From assembly GCA_018343915.1 (NCBI GenBank), contig JABRWF010000001.1, forward strand, positions 2,852,001 to 2,916,000: a DNA stretch of 64,000 nucleotides. Reading direction: 5' to 3'. This DNA is from Agroathelia rolfsii (lineage: Eukaryota > Basidiomycota > Agaricomycetes > Amylocorticiales > Amylocorticiaceae). The position numbers and the translations under genes are program-made. Under the pieces are notes generated by a model, which had not been told where the DNA came from, did not search any database, and saw only the letters and a list, made by a program, of their open reading frames with translations. Every line of letters starts with the position of its first letter. Within the stretch, counting starts at the first letter, position 1. Shown one piece after another: positions 45,974 through 58,698 of the stretch.

Positions 45974-48925
45974 ATGGCTGAAGCGTCCAGCTCAAGAGCC
46001 AAAACATCGTGAGTAGAGATTCAACCTCCAATCTGTTTTACTCATTTCCAAGCTCATGAAAGGTTTAAAAAGGCCCGTCTTATCAAGCCGTTGCATACCG
46101 GCGGCCCCGTCTCTCTCACACCAGATGGGCAACACATCGTCACCTGCATTGGTGAAGAGGCAATTCTGACCGACATCTCATCTGGCACGGAAGTGTGCCG
46201 CTTTGCTGGGGTGCGTGATCGTGTGATAACTAAACAACTCGCATGCTTAAAGTAAGGCGCATCTAGGATACAGAAGATATCACCGCATTGTGTATCTCGC
46301 AATCGTCAAAATACCTCCTCTCTTTCACATTATCGCTATCCTTGCGCATCTACGAGCTTCCATCTCTACCCTCTCTCGCTTTAGGCGTTATCCAACCTAC
46401 TAATGTCGTTGGGCGTGCCCATGATGCGCCAGTCCACGTTTGCAAGATAGACCCGACGTCAACTTATCTCGCTTCCGGCTCCGCAGACGGCGTCGTCAAA
46501 ATATGGGACATTGCCAAAGGGCATATCACTCACGTATTCAAAGGCCATGGTGGCGTAGTCAGTGCACTGGCGTTTAACTTCCCTCGGAACCCCGACTCTG
46601 TCGTTCGCGATTACAAGATGCAGCTGGTGACTGCTTCGGTGGACACACGTGTGCGCATCTTCAACCTTGTCTCGCAGGGTCCTGATAAAAGCAAACCTGA
46701 AGCTGTGCTAGAGGGACACGTTTCTGTTCCTCGTGCGCTGGATGTGACACCGGATGGCAAATGGTTGATCAGCAGCGGGCGAGACTCTGTTGCTCTCATT
46801 TGGGATTTGTCTTCCCAAGCCAAGTCTGCAGATAAAAAAGGCAAAGGGAAGCTGGTATCACCTTCTTTGGTTACTACAGTGCCTATCCTGGAGCGTGTCG
46901 AAGCCGCCGGGTTCCTCCATGCCGAAAATGAATCCGGGAAGCTGTTATTCTATACGGCTGGGGAGAAAGGTGCCGTCAAGATCTGGGATGCTCGTCAAGG
47001 AAAGGCAATACACCAACTCGGCCACGAACGATTAACTACGGATGAAGAGCAAGAGGAACAGAGGCAGATTCTCGATGCAAGCTATCATGCTCCCACATCC
47101 ACAATCATTTCTGTCCATGCCGACCAAAATATCCTCTTCCATTCAGTTCGTACACACGGATTGATTCGTCAGCTTATTGGTTATAACGACGAAATCGTGG
47201 ATGCTGCGTTTTTGTCTTCTACTATATCTACTCCTGATAGTCATATTGCCTTCGCCACCAATTCCTCTCTCATCAGGGTCTACTCCATGTCTTCATTGGA
47301 CTCGAGACTCCTGGAAGGCCACAGTGAGATCGTCCTCTCCCTGGACCGGTCTGCTTCCAAAAGCGTGATTGCTAGCGGTAGCAAAGACAAAACAGCTCGG
47401 TTGTGGGCACCACTAGTTGGTGGTAGTGCCGGCGCTGACGCGAACAATTGGGGATGGGGCTGCGTTGCTGTCTGTGAAGGCCATGCAGAGAGCGTCGGCG
47501 CCTTGGCCATGTCGCGCACGGGCGAGCCGTTCATGTTCACGGGAAGTCAAGATCGTACGATCAAAATGTGGGATCTATCTCAAGTGCCAGATCAATGGCC
47601 TGGTGATGACGACGCATCATCATCATTGGCCGTTGTACGATGCCATAGTCTCACGACGCTCAAGGCGCATGACAAGGATATTAACTCACTCGATATTGCC
47701 CCCAACGACCGACTGCTCGCTTCCGGCTCGCAAGATCGAACGGCGAAGGTGTTTGAAATCATTCATCATGGTGGTGCTGGTGTTGCTTCCCGGGGCGAAA
47801 TAAGACTATTGGGTACTTGCACGGGTCACAAGCGTGGTGTATGGAGTGTGCGTTTCGGGCGTGCGGAGCGTGTCTTGGCGACTGGTGGTGGTGACAAGAC
47901 TGTGCGGTTGTGGAACCTAGACGATTTCTCGTGTGTCAAGACGTTTGAAGGGCACACAAACTCTGTGCTTCGAGTAGACTTTATTTCCCAGGGTATGCAG
48001 CTCATCAGCGCTGCAAGTGATGGGCTTGTCAAACTCTGGAATGTACGTGAGGAGGTCTGCGTGGCGACGCTAGACAATCACGAGGATAAGGTGTGTTAAT
48101 GTTTTTTTTTTGTAATATTTAACATGTTGAATACGAATACACTTTTACAGATTTGGGCATTAGCCGTTAGCTCCGATGAGCAAACCATTGTCTCGGGAGC
48201 TGCAGATTCTATCATCACGTTCTGGGAAGATTGCACTGAGGAAGAAGAGCTCGAAAAAGAATCCAAGCGAGCGGAGACGGCACTAAGGTTTGTTGCATGG
48301 TTAATTAGATTTTTGGCATTTACGCTTATAGCTGTTACACAGGGAACAAGATTTCATGAACTACCTCGCGCTTCACGACTACCGAAGAGCTATCGAACTT
48401 GCACTGGCCATGGACCAACCCGGTCGCTTGTTCTCGCTCTTCAGGGACGTTGTATCGAAAGCAGCAGCTAGTGGTGCACAAGCAGGCTCATCTGTCGAAA
48501 CCATCATAGGCCACCCGGCTGTCGATCAGGTCATTCGAGAACTGTCCGAGCCCGATCTTGCGAAGCTTTTGCTGCACATCAGAACCTGGAACACTCAAGC
48601 GAAGTCCAGCGAGGTTGCTCAGAATGTTCTTTTTGCTATCATTAAGCTACGAAGCGTGGATGACATTATGCAAGCATTTAATCACGATTCTACGCTGACG
48701 GCCGATGCAAGGTCTAAAAATCAAGGGGGTTTGAAGGATTTGCTCGATGCCCTGATTCCATACACGGAGCGCCATCTTGCCAGGATGGAAAAGTTGGTTC
48801 AGGAGAGTTATGTCGTCGATTACATTCTTGGTGAGATGGACGATGGCATGCTAGAGGATGAAATCAGCGATGATGCAAGGGACGGTATGGATGTAGAAAC
48901 TGTTCTAGCGGTAGATGCTCGGTAG
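45974..48925 (+). CDS. UTP13: U3 snoRNP (UtpB) WD-repeat protein Utp13
   Basis: Utp13 is part of the UtpB complex of the small-subunit processome, needed for early 18S rRNA processing. The first exon encodes MAEASSSRAKTS, and two short introns lead into a very long exon covering most of two WD40 propellers. WD repeats are clear, for example CKIDPTSTYLASGSADGVVK, LSLDRSASKSVIASGSKDKT, NSLDIAPNDRLLASGSQDRT and KLWNVREEVCVATLDNHEDK. The C-terminal Utp13-specific domain follows the propellers (QDFMNYLALHDYRRAIELAL ... DQVIRELSEPDLAKLLLHIR). The product is about 900 residues, slightly longer than the yeast protein. Two late introns interrupt the last propeller blade and the start of the C-terminal domain. 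Confidence 0.94.
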
Positions 48926-49059
48926 TAGTAACTGACTGTCCAAATGAGTAACTGCTACATATCAGTACATCAATGACGTTGTGACATGGTGCGCGTGCGT
49001 GAAACCAAGGAAACAAAAAGGAGAGAGGAAGCAAGAAAAATATAACAGATCGTATAGTA

Positions 49060-50125
49060 CTAAGTCGAAACTACTCTAGCAATGCGACAGCCCTGGACGC
49101 CGTTGAACAATAATACCCATTCGTTTTCTTCAATTGAATCTCTGGTTAGTTCACCATCTACACTTTCTCGTATTCGATTTTGCTCCAGGAGCCATCGCCG
49201 AATAACCCCTGGCAGACAGCCAGTCGAGAGTTGAGGTGTGACCCAGCGCGATGATCGGTAGAAAGCAACATTATATACACTGGTCTCCGTTATATAACCC
49301 TCAGGATTGTAAAGGATGACATCTGATAAGGGAAGAGTGGTGGTATTGCCGTCTGTTATGGGCGGGATGGATGACCTTGTGCGCGCTTCGTTATAAATAT
49401 CGCGGTGCGTGGTTTTGGTGCGAGTGAATAGGGAGGTCGGTGTTGGCTGCGTATCCAGTCGTACAGAGTAGTATGGTTTGAAGTATGACGGATTGTCTGC
49501 CAACGGGTTGAAGAAAGGAGCACCGGTGGGATCGGCAGTAAGAGGACGAGTCGAGGACGTAGTGGCATTCCAATCACCACTTTTGGATAACGTTATACGG
49601 ATCTAGGTTAGTGAGACTAAGAGTCTGAAACAGAAATATAGGATGAATCCAGGCGATGTGAACCAACCTTGAGCGCACCCGGGTTGCCCTCGACACGAGC
49701 CACTGCCGCATCGCAGAGGGTCTTGAGCCGGTCGACAGTGACATGCTGTCTTAGGTGTTTCCATCCATGTTGCTCGATTGCTTCCAGAAGGCGATCCCTA
49801 TGGTATTCGAGCAGGAGATATGGGGATGGATGTCCATTGAGCTTGTTCCATGAAAAGTTTTCCAGGAAACGATCGAAGCGGAGGGCCGTAAGCAAACGGT
49901 AGTCTATCTACAATGTGTAGCAGAAGACATCGACCTGGGTTATCGTAAAGCCGAGAGAAAGGGAGGTTGGAAGCATTCCATACCGAAGTCATGTAGGCCA
50001 GTTTGTGATTTACGGCAATAAACTGATTTTGCAAGAAGTGCTTTGCCACTGCCGCTGCCGATCACAAGTGCTGAAGACGGCAGTGCCAGTGCCAGGCCAT
50101 CACGTGATGGGGCTAATGGGCGCAT
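49060..50125 (-). CDS. ABZ2: 4-amino-4-deoxychorismate lyase (PLP-dependent, class IV aminotransferase fold)
   Basis: The enzyme releases pyruvate from aminodeoxychorismate to form p-aminobenzoate for folate synthesis. Segments matching fungal Abz2 are LLTALRFDRFLENFSW, YHRDRLLEAIEQHGW, FTRTKTTHRDIYNEAR (probable PLP lysine in the TKTT motif), LYNPEGYITETSVYNVAFYR and PQLSTGCLPGVIRRWLLEQ. The stop is at 49060. The 5' end is less sure: exon 2 starts at 49903, and the only upstream frame that joins in phase is 49984-50125, giving a start MRPLAPSRDGLALAL at 50125 with an 80-base intron. That extra N-terminus is unusual for the family. An alternative short first exon cannot be excluded. Confidence 0.82.
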
Positions 50126-50354
50126 GGCTTACCCAATGAGCAATGCCTTCACCTGCTGTGACTATTATAGGGCAATTTGATGGTAGGTTTTTTGGAGACA
50201 ATTGTGTATCAGGTCGCCGGACTGGATAAATACGTAGCAACGGTGTGGAGTCCTGTGCGTCGGAATAGTCACGTGAGCGGTATATCATGTGATTTACGGC
50301 ATATGAGGATCCTGACTGCGCCAACGCTGCGCAAGCCCTTTGCATTTGGCATCC

Positions 50355-53300
50355 ATGTTCACTGTCAAAGCAACCTACCGCAACGAAACACGCAAGCTGA
50401 CCTTTGCTGGCTCGTTTCCTTCGTATGATGAGCTCACTGTTCAGGTAAATGTTTTACAGCTCTCTTGTATCTCCTTATCAACCGATATTGACACCCTTGT
50501 CAAGCTGTACCGTGTCTTCCCCATAGGCACCTTTTATTTATCCAAGGTGCGTTGATAATGAGCGCCTCATGCGCAGCTCATAGAACCCTTTTCTAGGTCA
50601 TCTTTAGCCCACAGAAAGATACCCGCGTCTTGATCTCCAGCGAGGTCCACTCAGCCGAAGACTATAACAAGGCCATTGCGCCTTACGCCAGCCGTGTTCA
50701 TGCCGACGCATCGCTCAAGTTTACTCTCTATGAGGAGGCATCAAACAGGGAAAGTCGCCAGATGCTTCCCACATCTTCAGCTGCTCCAAGTGGAATGTCG
50801 ACGCCGGCGCCAACAGACATTTCATCATTCTCCCGCCACTCTACGTACTCTATCCCGCCACCTCCTATCCTTTATAATACTGTAGCTCCATCCACACCCT
50901 CGGTGTCTACTCTATATGCACCGATTCGACGTGAATCACAACCGGTCTTAGCTGTACCACTGCCTACAGCCCCCACATTCACTCCTGTGTCTTCCTCTAC
51001 CTTCGATACCCCTTCTCAGGTCCTTCAAACCGAGCTGGATACGATTGTTGACAACTTAAAGAAGGACGTCGGTCGTCTTCTTGAGAACGCATCGACAAAT
51101 GGCTCCAGCATTGCTTCTCACTCTGATTCTGGCTTGACTGGTAACACCTCTGGTTCTTTGGCCACTGCAGAGATGCCAATGGAGACCACCACACCGGTTA
51201 TTCCGCAGGCCAATAATAGCACGTATCTCGGCCGACTGAGTAGCTTCGGTGGTCAGGGCACCTATCCCACAAACTCTCAGCCAGCACCAGCTCACTATAA
51301 TCCCCAATCATCTACCACTATACCCGCACCTTCAACCGCGGGCCCAAGTGCAGTCACGCATTATGGCATTGTCTGTGATGCATGTGAGCAAGTACCCGTA
51401 GGCGTGCGTCATAAGTGCTTGGACTGCCCAGATTATGATTTATGCGACAAATGCATTTCCTCGGGAGCTGCCGCTGCTCACAATCCCTTCCACGAGTTCT
51501 TTGACATCGAGGAGCCTGGCCGCGTCATTGTTCACACCATTTTCAGTGGTGGAAAGGAGGAAGGATCTCGTACCTCAACCTCAACTACTGAAAATAATCA
51601 GCCTAGTGTCCCAGAGCCTGCCCGACCAGCCGCTCCTGAAACCAATATCCCGCCTCCATTGGAGAGGCACAATGCATCTTGCAACATGTGTGAATCAAAC
51701 ATTCGCGGAGTCCGCCACGTATGCCATTCCCCGCACTTCCTAAGATTCCTTTGCTGATTTCCTGCTCTAGAAATGTCTTATTTGCCCAGGTATGAATCTC
51801 ACGATCATCCCAAGAATGTGTAATATCCTTATCTATGCGCAGACTATGATGTTTGTGAGAATTGCTACAGGCGAGCAGTACATGTACATTCTTCTAATGA
51901 CTAATATTAACTTATTCTTATTACGTAGCATCACATCGGTCCAGCATCCTGGCCATGGCTTCGCCCACATTAAATCGAAGAATGATCTGAGCGTGAGTAC
52001 CTTACGTCTAGCTGCATCATCTTACTGAGAGAACTATTTTTTCCCGAATAGATCCGTGACATGCCCACCAGGGGAGACAAGCACTATGCCAGATGCGACA
52101 GTAAGTCGTTCCGCAGACGCAGGTATCTATTATGCCTGATCACACTTCTCCCTAGGCTGTTTGAAGAGGATTTATGGTGTTCGATACAAGGCAAGGTGTT
52201 TCGTATTTGCTCTTTTGAACCAGCTAACATCATGCATGAATATAGTGCATGCACCAAGACTGTAAAGGTTAATACTTCGTACCGGCTCATTTGAGAACAT
52301 TTGATCTTACTTGCTCATTCCAGACTTCGATCTTTGCGCAAACTGCGAAGCCCTGCCCATTCCAGTTCACCCGGTTTTACACCCGATGCTCAAGATCAAA
52401 AGTCCCCAGACAGTCATTCCTACAGTTCTTAGGACCAAGACATCTCCACTGGCGCGGAGCCCCCCTGCTAAGGAAATCATTCCGACGCCGGCAATCGTGG
52501 AACCTGTTGTTGAGGCGAAATCGCAGTTCTCCCATATCCAGGCAAGACATGAGGAAGAAGCCCCCAAGGGCGTAGAGAAAGTGGATGTCAATGGCGAGAA
52601 GCCGAAGACCGGCCCTTCTGATCTGCCAGGTCCTTACTTGACCATGAATCCAAATGATGCTCTCTTTCAAGGAATCTGGCCACGCGTTGCTACTGAACTA
52701 CGCATTCTTGCCCAAGATATGTCTCTCCCCCACGTAGCGCCAGAGGCTCAGCTTGCAGCACCTATATCCGCCAATTCGGACGAGGATGTCTTTCTCTCAC
52801 CCATGAGTTTTGGCCAGGTCTCTCTTGCGCAATCAGGCGTCGCATCTCCTATCCAGCCATCGGACATCAACGCACCCTCTGAAGCCGCACTTCGTCAGCT
52901 CATTAACAATATCGCGGTCCCTCAGGCAGTGGTAACAGCACCTGGATCTCCCTTGAACCGTGTTGATGCAGCTTCTCCCTCCCCCACTGAAGCTGAAGTG
53001 CCTCAAGTTCTTGGTGCATCTTTCGTCAGCAATACCACTGTTCCCGACGGCCAGAACTTCCCTCCCGGTGCCGAGTTCGTTAAAGCATGGCGTATTCGAA
53101 ATATTGGCAACAGAGACTGGAACGATAACACTGAGGTAGTATTTGTAGCTGGTGAACGGTTTGGAGAGCAGACCAGATTTACCGTGGGTAAAGCATTGGC
53201 CGGTGAGGAGATTGATATCTGGACAGGAGGATTGAAGGTATGTGCAATAACCTTTTGTTTTTCTTTGATTAGAGTAAACTGAGATTGTTCGTCTTTAGGC

Positions 53301-53797
53301 TCCCGACGCCTATGGCAGATACATGGGCTACTGGCGCCTTTATGATCCGAACGAAGGATTGTTTGGTCACCCCATTTGGATCGAGTAAGTTCTCTCTAGA
53401 GCAGCTTAATCAGTATATTCATTCCCCTTTCCCTTCAATTAGCATCAACGTCGTCGACAGCACTAATTTCTCAGATGATGATACGATTCATTCTCTGTCT
53501 TCGTCTGCTATCATAATGCCTCAGGCAGCACCTATTCAAGTCTCCACACAAGCCGAACCTCAGGGTGTGTCGCCTCGTACGGCTGTCACAGCTCCCTCAA
53601 CGCGCTACGCCGCCTCTGATGCTGGCTCTGACGTGTCTTCCATTTCCCTCGTTAGTGTGCCACCCTCTACCGATGACGAAGATGCGGCGGAGTGGGAGGC
53701 CAGTAGGGCTCATGTTCAGGGCACATCTGCAGCGCGTCAGGGACCGTCCGGCCTTGAGTATGTTGTGCTCTACGACGACTCTTCGGATGAAGAGTGA
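50355..53797 (+). CDS. NBR1: NBR1-type selective autophagy receptor: PB1, three ZZ fingers, FW domain, LIR
   Basis: The product carries an N-terminal PB1 domain (FTVKATYRNETRKLTF ... FPSYDEL), a long Ser/Thr/Pro-rich linker, three ZZ-type zinc fingers (CDACEQVPVGVRHKCLDCPD; CNMCESNIRGVRH with KCLICPDYDVCENCY; CDSCLKRIYGVRYK with CMHQDCKDFDLCANCE) and the Nbr1/FW four-Trp domain (FVSNTTVPDGQNFPPGAEFV, KAWRIRNIGNRDW, YMGYWRLYDPNEGLFGHPIW). The acidic C-terminus has EYVVLYDDSSDEE, which fits an Atg8-interacting motif (YxxL with acidic flank). The ZZ fingers are cut by many short introns. The intron at 52191-52245 begins GC (AAG followed by GCAAGG). NBR1 proteins deliver ubiquitinated cargo or vacuolar hydrolases to autophagosomes or the vacuole. 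The start is the first ATG giving a complete PB1 strand. Confidence 0.92.
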
Positions 53798-54055
53798 AAC
53801 CGGAGACGGTACTGCTGTTGTATTTATTCGATGTTCTGCATGTATATTAATTCCACACACGGGTTGCAAATTTCATACATATGGTCTTTACTATTCTACG
53901 TCCTCAAGCTCTGAAATACATACATACAAGGTGAACGACGCCTCACAACCACCAGACACATCCAAAATGTCTATCAACAAAAAGAAGAGCATGTAAACAA
54001 ATTATACATTTGTTTCATATCGCTCGCACGTCATTGGCGGGATGGCAGGCATTGA

Positions 54056-55761
54056 TTATAAGCCGCCCCCACTGAGGATGTATTCGATTGCGGAGTGAAC
54101 GTTTCCACCCGTGGCCAGCAGTGCACGGATGTTCTGTGAAGCGTTGGTGAAACCCATGTCCTGTAGTTGCTGTTCAAGTATGTACTATCTTAGTATATTG
54201 GTCCCGTACCAGAAGTAAAAAAGATAGAGGGACAAAAAAAAATAAGCATACCTGGAGCTGGACCTGGAATCGCTCCTCTGGTGGTCTCGTATCCGCTGGT
54301 GCTGCCGCCGTGCCACCAGCACCAGCACCGCCAGGTGCGGGGATACCACCGAAGCCACCGAATGGACTCGCACCGGCACCTCCGAAGCCTGCGAGAAGCT
54401 GCTCCATCAAGGCCGGGTTGAATCCAAAGGGATTGGCCGCACCACCGGCGCCGGCACCGGCAGCAGCACCAGCACCCGGGTTTTGTCCAAACAAAGATGG
54501 GAAGCCACCAAAACCTTGGTTGGGGACTCCTGCGCCTGCTTGGCCAGTAGTCCCATTGTTGTTGGCTGCAGATGGAGAGGTGGGTTGGGCAGTGGAGGGG
54601 TTGCCTGGTGCGGGGAAAGAGGATGCACCGCCAGCACCACCGAAACCGAACGGATCCCCACCACCCATAAGGTTTGCCATTTGCATCATCGTACGTAACG
54701 ATTCGGGGTTGGACCTGGTAGGTATCGTACATTTTTTTTTGTAGAATCCGGTAAATAGGAAATCCAATAACAACTGAGTTTGCACGTACATCATCTGACG
54801 GAATCTCTCACTCTGGAAAACTTCCCTCACTTGAGGGCCCATGGCTGCTAGCTGGCTGATAGAAATCAAGTAAATCTAGGTGAACGGAAGGTTGATAATG
54901 GAACTAAACCCTACGGATTAGATGCGATAAGTTGGTCCAGTACGGCAGGATTAGATAAAGTGCTGGACATTTGCTGCAGGAAATTTGGATCATTCATAAG
55001 ACCTTGCATCTGAATTTTGGGACACAGTACATGAGTATAATGATTGGTAGAACTATTCAAATTTGTACATTACCATGTTAGGATCATTCAGGTTCAAACC
55101 CATGTCGTTGAGCTGTTGTCCTACTCTGGGAAGAGCGCCAAAGCCCTGATGACTGTTGAGCAACGTGAGGGGATCATGAACATTTTGGCCTGTCTAAAAT
55201 CCAGCGTCATCGATAATGAACCATTGTTGTGGTCTTGAAACAAGCTTGCCTGCATGGTGGGAAGTGGCTGTGATTGAGCCGAGCCGCTTGACGAAGACGT
55301 GCTGGCTGGAGAACGTGCAGCTCCTTTAACCATGTGGATTGTATGCGACGCTTGGATCTTGTAAACGGAAAGCTGATCCTCGTCCTGTTGATGATAGGAA
55401 ACGAGGTTATATCTCTGTCAAATAAGATAATATCCTTAGACAAACAAACCTTCAGGACACGGCCTTCAAGGTGGACATTGATATCAATGAATATACTATT
55501 TAAAAGTTTGAACATGAAATATGCGGAGCTATGACAAACCAGAATAAATCAAGCGTTGCCTATCAGCTTCTACATTCGACTTCTCAGCTATGGCCTGTTT
55601 GAGTTCGAGCACCGTCTTGTCGGTAGAGATTGTTATCTGGAGCTTTAACTCGCTTGGGCCTGCAGAGTGGAAGAGAAGGTCGCTATAGTCGAATTCCCAG
55701 TTAATTTCACATGCAATAACGCGCCTTTAATGTTTATCTGAATCTCGGATGACTCTGACAT
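54056..55761 (-). CDS. DSK2: Ubiquilin/Dsk2 proteasome shuttle factor
   Basis: Dsk2 links ubiquitinated proteins to the proteasome. The first exon encodes MSESSEIQINIK. Joining at 55725/55659 through a GC-AG intron (55660-55724) gives the ubiquitin-like domain (GPSELKLQITISTDKTVLEL, KQAIAEKSNVEADRQRLIYS, GRVLKDEDQLSVYKI). Then come STI1-type repeats (NPAVLDQLIASNPQL, MGPQVREVFQSERFRQMMSN), a low-complexity glycine/alanine/proline-rich region (GAGAAAGAGAGGAANPFGF) and the C-terminal UBA domain (LQDMGFTNASQNIRALLATG, ending YILSGGGL). The gene is convergent with NBR1, another ubiquitin-linked cargo factor. Intron borders in the middle are approximate. Confidence 0.9.
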
Positions 55762-56036
55762 GGTGGTTGGTGGATGAAGTTGTGGGGGAGTGAGCTGGAA
55801 ATGACGCTGGATCTGATTGCGCCTGCCAGTGAATTCGACCGACGGCGCTCCCGAGCCGAAGACCGAGCAATGCAATACTGCCTCTGGCTTACTCAAGTAT
55901 CTCGAGTGTTCTAGAGCCTTCTTGTTGATTTCAAATGTGTAAAATGATATACGTGCAAGCGATCGTAGGTAAGTAGTAGTAACATGTTTTACAATAAATT
56001 ATGTTAAAAGAAGCGAAAAAAAAAAAGAAAAAAAAA

Positions 56037-58108
56037 TTAATTAGCAACTGAAGGAGCTGAAGGATTCCGAGCCAGTGATCGTGCTGGTGGCCTTGACACT
56101 GCCCTTGGTGGTCGAGCAGGCGGTTTCACTTTTTCAATGGGCGCTACAGTGGAGTCACTGGCCTGAGGGCGTACGAAAAGGGAGCGTACGCGACGAATGC
56201 CACGAGTGACCATCACGCCGCATTGATGTACAGTAAAGACGACATACTGCAATCCAAGCATGATCCCAACAAATACGCACATGACAACTACCGCCGTAGG
56301 CCAAGTCGACCAAGCCACAATGAGGAGGAATAGCATGAGTGTTAAGGCGGTAATGAGTAGCATGAGCGCTGGTAAGCGAGCAGTAATGCAAAAGAAAAAG
56401 TAAGTGCCGAAAACGTCTAATGCTTTAAGCTGTTTCGTCAAGGCATAAGTGGTATGGATATGGAGGGTGGAAAACACACTTACCCTGAATTTATCCGCAT
56501 TTGCCCCTGAGTAGGAAAAGATTAACCAGGAATCAACCAAGATGCCCAAGCCCGACGCAATGCTGCCAACAGCGACCATGCGGATCGCCAGTTCGTTGAT
56601 AGTGAACAATGTACCAGAAGAGAAACCGAAAACAGCAGCAAAAAGACTATCATTGTAGGCAATGTCAGTAAAATCCTCAGAAAAAAGCTCTTTAATCCAC
56701 TTACGCAGATAATGAAACAAGCTAAAGAGGCTACCATTAGCAACTCCACATGAAATGGTATACATTACACTCACCGAAACACCGACATTCCACCATTCAG
56801 ACTGTATCTTGGAAAGTACATCCTCTACGGCAGAATCATCCCTAGCGCCTTTGAGATGACGATAGGGAGATACCTTTTCAATTACAACCTCGAACACGCT
56901 ATCCTGGGACCGAATGCTGTCCGTATCAAGGGAGTACTGAGGAAGTTCTGAGGCATAAATCTCTTCGACTCGTCCAATCCTAATATCATCATCCTCGCAC
57001 ACCACGCCGCTCACTATAAAATCAGGGATGGACCAAAAGTCTCTATTGGGGACAGGAGGACAGGATTCCGAGCTATTACACAGTCCCTCAGGCCCCAATA
57101 ATGGCTTTTCGGCCTCTGGCTCGGATAATAGCGAAAAATCGGACGAATGATCCTCTATATCCGACCATAACTTGAAGCCCTTCCGACGACGCACGCGTCC
57201 TCGAGACGGTCGCGCGATACTGTCACTATGTTGGCTCTCCTTAACCGACTTCCAAAGCGCTTCCTCAGGATGCACAGACGAAATGGGTGACATGGGTTCT
57301 CTGCCACCTACGCAAAAACATCCATTCAGAAATTGAGGGTAGCTCTAAGAAAATCCACTCACTTGCAAAGTCTCGTTCGCTAGAATGAGATCGTGAGGAC
57401 GATGTAGAAGCAACCGGCACCGTGGAATGTGACGGTGGAGTGATTTTGAGGATGATGTATGCTGCATTACGAGCATTGGATTGATTCTGGCGTTTGACTT
57501 TGGTTGCCGTATCGCATGGACCTAATTTCACTTCACAATCTGGTCTTGCGGTATGAACATACAATTTACGAAATTGCAAGACAATAGTGTATACGTACGA
57601 GACTCAGTGCCTTGTCTCTTTGCAAGTTCCGCCAAAGTGATGTTAGTCGCACAGACGAGCGAGCGTCTGCGACCTTTCTTTTTTGATTGGCCTTGAATCC
57701 AGATCTTGATTTGTAATTGCATGAACTCATGGACGTCATCTCTGTATGAACATTGTCAACCGTTGGACCCCAAATGCAATTATCCCACTTCGGTCATGAC
57801 TCACAGAATAACAGGGACCTTTTGATTAGGATTCTCCCCATTAACACCAAGGACAAGTTCGCGATCAGCACAATCCCGAGGAGTGAGTGTGAGGATAGGC
57901 CTCCATGACTTCTCGCGCCGTAACGTAGCGAGGCCCTGTGCACGAATAACTGGATCGAAATTATAAGCGCTTATTCACGGGCTAGAAGACGGACATGTGA
58001 AGTGAATCATACCATTTAACTGCCATGATCTGTGATATGCATATGTCAGTTCATAGAGTCTAAGTCGCTAAACGTGACTAACCCAGGTGGATAAATCTCG
58101 CGAGCCAT
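56037..58108 (-). CDS. C2-like domain protein with C-terminal membrane spans, function unknown
   Basis: The start is ATG 58108 (MAREIYPPG). A 17-base exon leads to a beta-rich segment resembling a C2 domain (VIRAQGLATLRREKSWRPIL, VPVILRDDVHEFMQLQIKIW, CEVKLGPCDTATKVKRQNQ, AAYIILKITPP). A serine-rich linker follows, then a charged region with a basic cluster (RGRVRRRKGF) and a long acidic/serine part. The C-terminal third carries four to five hydrophobic helices (GFSSGTLFTINELAIRMVAV; YFFFCITARLPALMLLITAL; TLMLFLLIVAWSTWPTAVVV; FVGIMLGLQYVVFTV) and a proline/arginine-rich tail. I do not recognise a named family. A tether or membrane contact protein is possible but not shown. Confidence 0.75.
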
Positions 58109-58698
58109 AGTTTATACCCGGAATAGTGGGCAGTGCTGGCAGCTGTATGGCGACGAGTAGGTAAACAGACCGGCGACGCTACGTCCAGCTAATTTTTACG
58201 CCCAACAATGGAGCTTGAGAGCTTTAGACAGGAGTCGGTCGAGATGGACTGCGGTGCCTAATAAACAGCTGTACGAGCACAGGTGACTGTACAGCATTGC
58301 ACTGCCGACCAATCGCATCATCATCACAGTGCACAGCAGATGATGCTGAGGAGTCCCTCCTCCAAATCTCTTATGTAATATCCCTGGTCCAAGAGTTATT
58401 CAATGCCAAAGTTGTAAATTGGTTGTACCCCAACTCTTACACCCAGTTACTGTGGCAAAGAATGTACCTATGAACAGAGAAATAGGCACAGGTCCCTCAA
58501 TGTTGTCACTTAAAACCTTCGTAGAGCCATTCAAACAATATATTTCTTGTTAGCAACCTCTCATGGCAGCGATCAAGCTAAACCCGACGAAGATACAGTG
58601 TACTACTAGTACACTCAGAGAACAAAGAACTGAACTGAGATCCGGTCAGAGTCATTATTATACAAGTTTGGTGATGTAGGCTTCCTATTCGGTTCATT
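58109..58698. other. Spacer between the C2-like gene and DAK
   Basis: No supported gene. It contains the promoter of the C2-like gene and the 3' flank of the dihydroxyacetone kinase gene. Confidence 0.45.
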
